This document shows, piece after piece, positions 46,833 through 57,008 of a stretch of DNA of 64,000 nt (position 1 is its first letter; every line of letters begins with the position of its first letter). The notes beneath the pieces were generated by a model. That model saw only the letters and a list, made by a program, of their open reading frames with translations, had not been told where the DNA came from and did no database searches. A program made the position numbers and the translations under genes. The DNA lies in the NCBI GenBank assembly GCA_029959085.1, contig JARWIR010000016.1, forward strand, positions 9,097,441 to 9,161,440, in the 5' to 3' direction. This DNA is from Nemophila menziesii (taxonomy: Eukaryota > Streptophyta > Magnoliopsida > Boraginales > Hydrophyllaceae).

Positions 46833-47217
46833 TTTATTGAGTCACTTTACTGAGTATGCTCGTGTGCTCAGTAACTTTATTGAGTGACGGAAAAAATCCT
46901 TAGAGTTTTTGAGATTTTTTTTAAAATTTAATACATTTTAAAAAACTCATTACAAACTATTGGCTAGAATTGCAAAAAATTCTCGTCGTAGAAAATTAAG
47001 AAGTTAAGTGCTAGCCCAAGCCTTATTGGGTGAGTTGGGGTGAGTTGGAGGCAGATCCACTGTAGCAATTTCATGCACAAACCATCAATTTCAGGTAAAA
47101 GTTACTTCGTATAAAAAAAAAGTCAATTAATGGAAGGAAATTGCATTATCAGTCTCTATGTAATGTAAATAGCTAAATTCTGAAATACAAAATATCAACA
47201 GAAAACATAAAAAAGAA

Positions 47218-47661
47218 TTGTTGAGCATCTTTTTTCAAGTTAGAAAAAAGAAAAAAGGAATTGTTGAGCAAGAACCAACACAGATCGAACCAGCAAGAAG
47301 CACTCGGTTAATACACTTGATCTTGACGCGAAGCTTCGAACGACGAGCTACGAACTCCGACGAACATCGAACGGCGTCCATAACTCGTGCTCAGCTATCG
47401 AACTCAACAACTCCGGCTTCTGAGCGAGATATTTTCCGGCGAGCAACCATCATGAAGCATCGCAGCCTTCGCCAGAAACTCGACGGTGGACCATGGCTGA
47501 TATGCTTCACGAAGTCTTTAAATCTAGAACGGCTGAGCTCTTTTCGGACAAATATCTTCTCGGCCGGAGTCTTCAGACCTGGAATGGCGCCGGAGAAGAT
47601 CTGTGAGCTCGTGCGTCGAACGGTTTTCTTATGCAGTAGAAGAACTCCGGCAACTTTATGA
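47218..47661 (+). other. open frame in the GC-richer patch, not recognised
   Basis: The frame is open for 147 codons and rich in Arg, Ser and Thr. It starts at a TTG; the first ATG is at 47451. I do not recognise the protein and see no domain. The compositional contrast and the position between inverted ends suggest a captured gene fragment. Which strand was coding in the source is unknown. Confidence 0.3.
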
Positions 47662-47939
47662 TTGTGAGCGAGTACGTGAGGATGAAAGAAATACAGCTTA
47701 GCTGCGTGAGAATGAAGAAATGGAGAGAATAGAGGGAATAATATATTTGTTAGGGTCTAAACATTTTTTGATAAAAATTATTATATATAGGAAAAAAAGG
47801 GTAAACAAGTTATTAGAATTTTGGACAATAATGTTAAAATTTAATCGTGAAATTTAGTAAAAAGATTGAATTCACCCGGTCTTGTTGGATTTTGGGGTAA
47901 TGTGTTCAAGACCTCTTGGGTAATAATCTCAAAAAAATT

Positions 47940-48755
47940 ATGATCGTTAAAAACCTCAAGGGAAAAAAAGGAGGAGGGTGCAGGGGTGTGGTGGGGGTGG
48001 ACGGGGTGACAAACACTTACCTAAATTAAAATGATAAGTAGGGTGTATAGAGGTAGTCAATTTTATTCAAAAAATAACAACCCTATGCCCTTATCTTTTA
48101 TATATTCCAAATACTAATAAATTTATTCATTTTCCAAAGAAGCAGAAGGGTAAATAGTATTAGTAAAGAGGCCTCATTAAACAAATCACGATGTTTACGC
48201 AAGAAAACCCCCTGAGGCAATGATAGGTGGTGTAATAATATAAATTTGAGTCAGATCATGTATGATTGAAAAGGTCAATGGGAGGGGTATTGAAGTAATT
48301 TTGGTTTAGGAAAAACAAGCCGCAGAGAAGTATTAGCTATCAATCCCACTGAAATCCAAAATGCCACAAAAAGCAAAGGGTGACCTACATGGGCCGGCTT
48401 TTAACTATATTTAGCTGGACAGACAAAAACCACCTTATTATCACCATCGTCTATCTACACCTCTGCATTTTCTTTAACATTTTACCCTTTCACTTCAAAC
48501 GGTAATAATTTATAATAAATTGCATTACAAGTGGATGTTCCAGGTATAACGGTATGTTAGTATAACAAGACATCATCTATGACATAATATCATTAAATAA
48601 TTTTAAACTTGGTATGTATATCTAAAATTTTATAATCATTATTATTGTAAATTATTAAAGAAACTTTTAATCCTTTATTCGCAGTTTATTAAAATTTTAT
48701 AACCATTATTATTGTATATTTTGTACTTCATTTGATTTCGTTTATTAAATAATCT
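47940..48755. other. intergenic DNA, nothing recognised
   Basis: Mixed AT-rich sequence with no sizeable frame, terminal repeat or similarity to the rest of the window. Confidence 0.5.
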
Positions 48756-48763
48756 ATTGAAAT

Positions 48764-49742
48764 TAAGGGTGTGCATGTACGGATTTAACTCTCGTACGTT
48801 TTGGCAAGGTTCAATCCAAATCCGTCTAGTGGTGGTCATATCCTTTTAAGACCTAATCTAATGGGTTTTTGATGGATTTTAACCGGCGGGATTTTGGCGA
48901 GTTCTCGACGGATTTTCCGCAGGTTGGGGTTCTTGACGAGTTTTTATTTAAATATATTTTTATATCTACAAATTTGTTAGTTATTAAATTTAGTTCTATA
49001 TTAACGATTTTTTTATATAATATTATTATTTCTAATATTACTTTGTCAAATCATGACACATATAACGCATGTATTTTGAATATATTTTATATAAATTATT
49101 AGTTTTTAACCAGTTGGGATTAGTTCACTGGCCAGAGTTTTGGTCATCCAATCGTGGTGCAGGTTCAAACCAAGTCAATGACTTTGAGTCCAAAGTGGCT
49201 CTCCTATGTAACCAAAAAAAAGATAATAAAGAATAAATATTCATATATATCATGAAAAATTCATTATACATTTATTTTTATCATATCACCGACTAAATAA
49301 TCATATTGAAATATTTTATTTATCATGTAAAAGTTATAACAGTTAAAGCTTGGTACAATATAATATTATATTTTAGTGTAGGTAAAAGTCGTATCAATGA
49401 CCGTGAAACACTTATACAAAAAATATTATTATCGTTACTATTTTTAGTTATACAAAAAATAATTTGACAAAATTAAAAAAAAATTAAATAATCTAAAAGC
49501 AATATAAATAAGTTAAATATTATATAGTATACATAATATATATATATCATAAAAAAAATTATATGAATGACGGGACCAGTTGGATAAAACGAATTTTGCC
49601 AACATAAAAGTTTGGTATAGATGGGTTTTGCTAAATCTAAACCCCGGTGTAGACCAAAGACCTATGGGAACGAACCATATAGGCTGAATTGTGGCGGATC
49701 AAGCGATCTGAACGGACCAAGCGGGCCATTTGCTCATCCCTA
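48764..49742. mobile_element. hAT-like non-autonomous element containing a SINE
   Basis: It begins TAAGGGTGTGCATG and ends CATTTGCTCATCCCTA, equivalent to hAT ends TAGGG.TG.GCA. The flanks ATTGAAAT (48756-48763) and GTTGAAAG (49743-49750) share six of eight bases, consistent with a decayed 8-bp duplication. No transposase is encoded. Confidence 0.75.
49109..49222 (+). mobile_element. tRNA-derived SINE inside the hAT-like element
   Basis: CAGTTGGGATTAGTTCACTG contains an A-box-like stretch and has the same head as the SINE at 17281-17529. GGTTCAAACC is a B box. It ends TGTAACCAAAAAAAAGAT. At about 114 bp it is shorter than the other copy, and no clear target duplication is visible. Confidence 0.7.
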
Positions 49743-49750
49743 GTTGAAAG

Positions 49751-50735
49751 TTACCGTGAAACAATACAAACAACATCATCACGAAGAGTTTTCGTGAAAA
49801 TTTAAACACCATTTTTAAAAAATGATCAAATTTATAATGTAATGCGAAATATGTTTTACATATATTTATTAAATATATTTTTTATAAAATATCTTGAATA
49901 TATAAATTTAAATATTGAAATTAAATAAATGGTATAAATAATAATAAATTTTTTATTTTTTTAAAATATATTTTCTCAAAAGACTATTTTTAGAATAGTG
50001 ATAATTTTGATGTGAACATATGAAATAATAAAAAACTATATATGTTACTTTTTTATCTAATTTTTTTATACAAAAACTAAGAAAAATATTTATTCTCGAA
50101 CTATACAAAGATTGTGATTAATTTTAAAAATAGTTGTCAAATTTTTTTTAATTGAAAAAATATTTTTTAAATATTTAAATTTTTATTTATGATAATTAAA
50201 TTTATTTCTTAATTTATATAAAAAGAATAAATATGACAATTTTTTAAGGATAATTGAAGTAATAAATTTTACTTTTATGGAATTATTTTTATTTAATAAA
50301 TTAGTTATATATTATCATCATTTTCACTTTCTTAATAAGACAAAGTAAACAAAATGTTTAGATATCATGAGAATAAATAATATTAGATATATTGTTTAAA
50401 AAGTTGGAAATAAAAATCTGTAAATGAAGATATAAATTACTTTCTAAAATAAAAGGGCAATATGTAGGTATTTCTCATAAGCCCAGGATTGATGATGTGA
50501 TTAATCCAATATCTAACTTAACACAAAAGGGAAAGAAAAGAAAAGGATAAATGTTAAAAAGATTCGAGTGCTGCTAGAAAAAGAAAAAAAGGTTTTTCTT
50601 TTCTATATTTTCTCTCTTTTGGTTATTTTAAATAAGGGTATGAAGTCGACAGACAGATCCTACACGGAAATAAATTAATAAATTCACCACACATCCCCAT
50701 CTTCATAAAACCCACAGAATTCACCACCTCTTTCA
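49751..50735. other. very AT-rich upstream region of the trihelix gene
   Basis: I see no gene or terminal repeat. The last few hundred bases probably include promoter elements of the gene at 50846, but no specific binding site can be assigned with confidence. Confidence 0.5.
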
Positions 50736-50750
50736 CATATATATTTTTAT
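50736..50750 (+). promoter_or_regulatory. candidate TATA box of the trihelix gene
   Basis: CATATATATTTTTAT lies about 105 bp before the start codon, a suitable distance for a short leader. It rests on position and composition only. Confidence 0.4.
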
Positions 50751-50845
50751 TTTTTTCCATCTATCTAAGAGGTTAATTAGCTAAGAAGACGAAGAAAAGC
50801 TAGTTGTAGAGTGTGCTCCTCTACTATATCAACATCATCAGCTTC

Positions 50846-53410
50846 ATGCTTGGTGTTTCGGGTATGTTAGGCACGGTTTCAACTGATGGATCTGCAACCG
50901 CGGCTCGAGTTGCCGAAGCTCAAGAAAGTGGTGGGACGAGTGGTGGAAGTGGTGGCACAGGAATTCCAGTCGGTGGTTTTAGTGAAGAAGATAAGGCAAG
51001 ATTAGACGAAGAAGGTGGTGGTGCCGGTGGAGGTGGTGGTAATCGATGGCCACGGCAAGAAACAATGGCTCTTTTGAAAATTCGTTCTGATATGGACGTT
51101 ATTTTCCGTGACTCAAGTCTTAAAGGCCCCTTATGGGAACAAGTATCCAGGTAAACATCAAATTTCACAACACACACAGATTATTAGTATTAGAGTATAT
51201 TACAAAGATTTCAAAAAGAAAATAAAGACACAGTCTTTCTCTCTCTAGATTATTTTTCTTTCTTTCCAAAAAAAGATCCAAAAATCAAAATTTTCAAATG
51301 AATTTTCATGTTTTAATTAAAGGGTCATTCTTATTCTTATGGGATTTAGTTTATTTTCACCAAATTTGAGCAGTTTTTCTGCAATTAAAATCCAGGTTTT
51401 CGTCTATACGGTTTCGGTGTGTTTTTGGCATTTTGTTACTAAACTTAGCAAGAAATTAAGGGTGGATTCACACTTGTTTTATCTCCAACCTTTTTTAACT
51501 CCGACTTTAATACTACTTATTTACATTTAAATCAAATGGTTATCCTTTTTTGTTTTTGGTCTGAAAATGTTAAATCCTTCAAAAAAAAAAAAACATATAT
51601 GTTTGTAGTTTTTAGTCAGCTTTTTCAAATCTGTATTACTTTGTTATTCGTAATTGTACTTATTTCGATTACTGCAGTTAATTAAAATGATTATTTTATG
51701 TGTTAACGATGTATTCGAGATTGAGTTATATTTATTTTCTTTTTCTTGAAAAGGAAAATGGCGGAGCTTGGTTATCATAGAAATGCGAAGAAATGCAAAG
51801 AGAAATTCGAAAATGTTTACAAGTACCATAAAAGAACCAAAGAAGGTCGATCTACAAAACCAGATGGGAAAAATTATAGATTCTTTGAAGCATTAGAGGC
51901 ACTTGAACACATCAGTTCTTCTCAATTTCCACCTCAACCACCACCACCACCACAACCAAGACCTCAAGCTCAGGTACAATCTCCAACAATGGCAACTCCT
52001 TTACAAGCCATTCATCCTCCTCCAATGGTAGCTCAAATAACTGTTTCATCAACACCACCAGCTTCCAGTACTCCGGTAAGTGTTGCTCAAAATACTACTC
52101 CTAGTACTACACCACAAAGTTTCAATAACTTTATTAATTCCTCATTCCCACCGTCACAACCGATATTGCAACAACAACCACCACTTCCGCCACCACCACC
52201 TCTGGCAAATCCGATTGTACCACCACCTTCTCTTCATCAGACAATATCAGGAAGTTTCTTATCAAATTCTATGTCTTCTTCTTCTTCTACTTCATCGGAC
52301 GAAGATATAGAGAGGAGGCACAAGAGAAAGAGAAAATGGAAAGACTATTTCGATAAGTTGATGAAAGATGTAGTTGATAAACAAGAGGAGTTACAAAAGA
52401 AGTTCTTGGAATCATTGGAAAAACGCGAACGAGATCGAATGATACGAGAAGAAGCTTGGAGAGTTCAAGAAATGGCTAGAATTAATAGAGAACACGATCT
52501 ATTAGTTCAAGAAAGATCCATTACTGCAGCTAGAGAATCAGCATTAATCTCATTCTTGCAAAAGATGAGTGATCAACAAAACCCGAATCCTACTCCTCAT
52601 CCTCCTCCTCCTCCTCCATCTCAACCTCAAATTTCCGTTCATTTGCCAGAACCACCAATGCAAAGGCCAACACCACCAGCACCCGCACCAGCACCACCAC
52701 AAATATCAACTCCACCACCCGTAACAACCAACCCAGCACCAGTCACAACACCAGCTCCAATCTCAAGCCCAACACCATTCTCAACTCCACCACCAACACT
52801 AGCATTAGTACCGGTCCCACCACCAAGGAGCGATAATGGTGGGGATACTTTCATGGGAACAACCTCATCAAGATGGCCGAAAGCTGAAGTTGAAGCGTTA
52901 ATCAAACTCCGAACAAGCTTAGACAACAAGTATCAAGAAAATGGTCCAAAAGGCCCGTTATGGGAAGATATATCAGCAGGAATGAGAAAGATTGGATACA
53001 ATAGAAATGCAAAAAGATGTAAAGAGAAATGGGAGAATATCAACAAGTATTTCAAGAAGGTAAAAGAAAGCAACAAAAGAAGGCCTGAAGATTCCAAAAC
53101 TTGCCCATATTTTCATCAACTTGAAGCATTGTACAAAGAAAAAGCTAAAACCGATCCATCACCTTACAACCCGAATTTAATGGCACCTATTATGGCTAGG
53201 CCCGAACAACAATGGCCGCTTCCTCCAGTTCAACAACAACAGCTTCACCACCACAATTCTGCCATGGATGAGCATGAAGGTGACAACATTGATGATCATG
53301 ATGATGATGATGACGATGATGATGATGGAGATGATGATGAAGATGATGAAGGAAGTGGGTACGAGATTGTCACAAACAAGACTTCTTCAGTAGCTACTAC
53401 AGTTGGGTGA
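50846..53410 (+). CDS. trihelix transcription factor, GT-2/DF1-like (two exons)
   Basis: The predicted coding exons are 50846-51150 and 51754-53410, giving 653 residues; the 603-bp intron has GT...AG ends and splits an Arg codon inside the first DNA-binding domain, where related genes also have their intron. MLGVSG at the start is typical of these proteins. The first trihelix domain (about 66-152) has NRWPRQETMALLKIRSDMD and RNAKKCKEKFENVYKYHKRT. A basic segment RRHKRKRK (289-296) is a likely nuclear signal and is followed by a long charged helix (about 297-375). The second trihelix (about 474-562) has SRWPKAEVEALIKLRTSLD and RNAKRCKEKWENINKYFKKV. Linkers are Pro- and Gln-rich, and the tail (613-634) is nearly all Asp and Glu. 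Such factors bind GT-elements in promoters and act in the nucleus. The first domain is closer to GT-2/DF1 than to GTL1. The nearest paralogue and its role cannot be fixed from sequence alone. Confidence 0.95.
51151..51753 (+). other. intron of the trihelix gene
   Basis: The donor is CCAG|GTAAAC and the acceptor GAAAAG|GAAAATG. The intron is T-rich and has stops in all frames. Splicing joins EQVSR to KMAELGY, restoring a continuous trihelix domain. Confidence 0.92.
53289..53352 (+). repeat. GAT/GAC triplet run encoding the acidic tail
   Basis: Imperfect GAT/GAC/GAA repeats encode about twenty Asp and Glu residues near the C-terminus of the trihelix protein. A length change in steps of three would alter the acidic tail without shifting the frame. 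Confidence 0.85.
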
Positions 53411-53643
53411 GTAAAGTAAATGACACACTGTTTTAAGCAAATGGGACATATTTTGCAGAGTCTATAGGGTCGCCGGAATGTTATGTGGGGTTGCATGGGG
53501 GTGGTGGTCATGGTGGCCCAATGGTAGACGTAAAAAAAAAATTGAGTAGAAAACGTACAGGGAGGGGGGAGGGTGTTGTAAGATTATTACAGTCAATTAC
53601 TGTTTACTAGTTTCATTTTCATTATTTATTTATTAATTTGCAA

Positions 53644-53653
53644 AATAAATAAA
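53644..53653 (+). terminator. candidate polyadenylation signal of the trihelix gene
   Basis: Overlapping AATAAA hexamers occur about 235 bp after the stop, preceded by T-rich sequence. The position suits a plant 3' UTR. Cleavage site unknown. Confidence 0.5.
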
Positions 53654-54942
53654 ATGATAAAATGGGGAGAGAAAAAAAAAAAGGTTCATTTAAAGAATAA
53701 ATAAGAACGGGAAATGGATATATTATATCATAGTTTGTTTGTAATTTTTTTTTTTTTTTTTTTGTTTATGGGTTGTAACTTGTAATTGTGGGAATTGGTT
53801 AATTAATTAATGGTTTTTTGTTGATTTTTTATATGTTTTTTGTGTAATATTTTTGATGAAGTGATAGAGCCGTTTGAAATTTGTTTTATTAACTTGTATG
53901 TGACGCAATGAATACAGGCTGGTATATATAAAATACTCTTATGAATAATAATTCCATACGACCATGTATGTATTATTTGTGTAGTCATATTAAAATAAAT
54001 AGGTGAATAGTTTTTACATGTGAAAATGTCTGCAATATGAGCCCTACCACCATTTATGATAGGGTTGGTTCATCCGTTGTGTATCTAAAATTTAAATCTT
54101 GTATGAGACTCTAACTAAAAATTACTTTCTCTTCCTAATGCACTTCACCCATATATTTCTTTATAACACAACTATTAACGAAATAATTTATTATAAATAA
54201 ATTATTTTTTTACTCAATATGTATATTTAAATCTGTTGTTAATCGAGGTTCGAGACAATAAAATAGTAACTTGAGCTCTTTTTCATGTGGGGTCATAACA
54301 AGGAGGCCAGAGTAATAACTGTACAATGTTTAAGATATTTTTAAGATTCAGTGACATAGAAGTTAGAACCAAGTAATTAAGATTAATCAAATAAATAATG
54401 ATGATAATGGTGCTCTCATTTATTTTTATAATCCACTTGTGGGGTGGGGTGGGGTTAACGGGAGCGAAGGAGAGGGGTAAAAATAAAGACGGAAAAGGGT
54501 ATTTTGGCAAAAGGAATTTAAATGTGTCGAAGAAAGAGCTTTGCATCGTATTGGATTCCGAGCCATTGAAATACGAAAAAGCTACTCACGACATATTTGT
54601 GGGGGCAATATCATGTGCTCTTGTGTTAAAGTAAATTATGAAGGGTGAGTAAAAATCGGAGAAAAAATCATGCAAAATCGACTCAACCCGTTTTAGCTTA
54701 ACTGTACAAATTTCATATCCTTTTATTTAGATTGGGGATTTTTTGGTACAGATAACTAAATGGCGGACGAGTTTATAAATAGTTAATTACCCAAGCCAAA
54801 ACTACATTGATGGTCTTTAGTTAGGTGTCACTATTTAATACACATTTTAGCTATAGATAGTGGTCGCAAGAAAAACAAATAAGAAAAAAGTTTTAGCAGC
54901 CACACGTACGAGGTCGGTAAAACAACACTAAGCAATACCGAT
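53654..54942. other. downstream intergenic DNA
   Basis: It contains a T-run at 53748-53763 and short open frames without recognisable products. I see no gene. Confidence 0.5.
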
Positions 54943-54950
54943 CACCTGTG

Positions 54951-55767
54951 CAGAGCCGTTCCTGTCTAATTTGAGACCTGGGCAAGATTTTTACTTGGGC
55001 CTTCATATAGGAAAAAAAATTAAAATATAAAACATATTAGGTCTTCATATTTTGCAGGTTGCAGATATAAAATTTTCTTCGAAAAAAAGATTATTAAAAA
55101 AGTGCCATTTTTAATGTTTTTTTCTCATATAATATATAAAATTATTACCCTAGGTATGATACTCGTTACTGCACAAATTGCAATTTGTATTACAATATAT
55201 AAATTGCCAGTAATTTACAACTTGCACGCCTACTGTATATTCAAGCAAAAAAAGTCTACTGCAAATGAGAAAAAAAAATTCACCATCTGCTATGCACTAC
55301 AATTACAAATTACAGTATTTCATATTTAAACAAAAAAAGAATTATTAAATTCATTATTGATTAACAAATTACAAAATTTATATATTTATTATATTTAATC
55401 ATAGAATATCAACTAACTTAAAATATATAATTTGAAAATTAAATTACCTGAACTCTGAGAAGATGAATGTAAATTTTTTGAAACATACCATGTTAATATA
55501 TGAATATTTTTTGATAAACTTAATGATAAAAGAAAATGGACAAAGTATTTTGAGAATTGGAAGGGTTTTATTCAGTTTTGTATTGAAAATTGGAATCTGA
55601 TACACGTCGACTTAATTAATAAAGAATATTTGGTTAGAAATATTGGGTTATTATATGGGTCTAATTTTTCTTTTTACATTTTTATAGAAGAACAGTAAAA
55701 ATTTGGCCCCCTAAAAATTTGGGCCCAGTGCAGTTGCCCCTGTTGCACTTGCCCAGGACCGGCTCTG
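54951..55767. mobile_element. non-autonomous hAT element with 8-bp target duplication
   Basis: It starts CAGAGCCGTTCCTG and ends CAGGACCGGCTCTG. CACCTGTG is duplicated at 54943-54950 and 55768-55775. The right subterminal part GGGGGCCAAAT-like and GGGCCC words are typical of this group. No transposase is encoded. Confidence 0.93.
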
Positions 55768-55775
55768 CACCTGTG

Positions 55776-56114
55776 TAGTCGAAATAGTTGTGTCATGTAA
55801 AAATAATACGACCACCTAACATCCGGGAAAGGTCATCTACTCATTACTGATCACGATGTACTCGGTATATTGTTATGCCATGTAAAAAAACTAATATAAT
55901 ATGGATTACAAAATGGTCGGTATTAGCTTTTTTTTTACCGGTCACAAAATTACCTTTAGCAACTATCATAAGTGGTCCCTAAGAAGTCGCGTAGTAAATA
56001 TATCGACAGTAGACTGGTCACTCATATATTACAAACCCAACAAATTTATTTATCCAAAAAACAAAAATTAATAACCGAATTTTGATTCCAATGGAGTCAC
56101 CCACAACTGCTACC
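55776..56114. other. intergenic DNA, nothing recognised
   Basis: There are repeated TCGGTATT and GGTCAC words, but no clear terminal repeat or frame. Confidence 0.4.
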
Positions 56115-56122
56115 GTCCCTAC

Positions 56123-56567
56123 CAAGGGCGAAGCCATGCACATGGTAGGGGGGTCCATGAGCCCCCCTGATTTTTTGAACAAAAAATAATTATAACTATC
56201 TTAAAAAAAAATTATAAGTAGATAACTCCTAAATTTTTAAGAAATCTTCATTTCGCCCCTCCTAATTTTTAAAAGTTTATTTTATTAAGTTTTAAATTAT
56301 TTTATTTATAAGATTATTTTATTTTTTATAACAAAATATATGTTATTTTATATTAAAAAAAGAAACTTATAGCATAATTTATTAGAAAAATCAATATCGA
56401 GACTTATATTGTAATATTTACAAAATATAGGGACCTTTAGAGCAATTTCTCCTAATATAGGCACCTATTTTACGATTTTTGTATGATATCTAGACTTATA
56501 GTGCAAATATTGGCGGAAAAAAAATCGGGGGCAACCCCCCCTTACAAAAATTCCTGACTCAGCCCCT
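56123..56567. mobile_element. short hAT-like element
   Basis: The ends CAAGGGCGAAGCCA and TGACTCAGCCCCT form an imperfect inverted repeat that continues into GGGGGG-containing subterminal sequence. GTCCCTAC lies at 56115-56122 and 56568-56575. At 445 bp it is non-coding. Confidence 0.8.
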
Positions 56568-57008
56568 GTCCCTACTACTTTCCCTGACGACCGCCTTGAG
56601 TAAGCTAACTCAAAAGGACTCATAATCACCATCAATTCTTCCATTACATTTGAATTATTTTTTCACAATTTTTATGAAGACAAGTTTGATTTTTTTTTTA
56701 TGACTTATTTTTTGATATTGAACTTGTTAATATAGAGATAAAATATATGTTATTATTGTTTATTTTTTTATTAAATTTTAAAAATTTAGTATGATTTGTG
56801 GTAAAAGTGTAAATAATTTTAACCTTTTTTTTAATAATTTATGTTATCATGAGTTATGATATTACATGACTATATTATAGTGAATGTCAATATTTTATGG
56901 TTAACTCATGTATATAGATTATACTACACAATATATTGATTCAGATTATATGTCCAATATTTGTATATTTATCTAAATTGTTTCTTGTATGATGAAATAT
57001 AGTTAAAA

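Larger units (their letters stand above)
46468..47929. mobile_element. candidate Mutator-like element carrying a GC-richer segment
   Basis: CAAAAAAATT flanks the element at 46458-46467 and 47930-47939, a 10-bp duplication as made by Mutator-type transposition. The inner ends, GAATTACCTATAGGGTCATG and on the other strand ATTATTACCCAAGAGGTCTTG, form an imperfect inverted repeat. Between them is a GC-richer stretch (47280-47660) unlike the AT-rich surroundings. No MURA-type transposase is seen. It may be a gene-fragment carrier, though the A-rich duplication could in part be chance. Confidence 0.55.
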
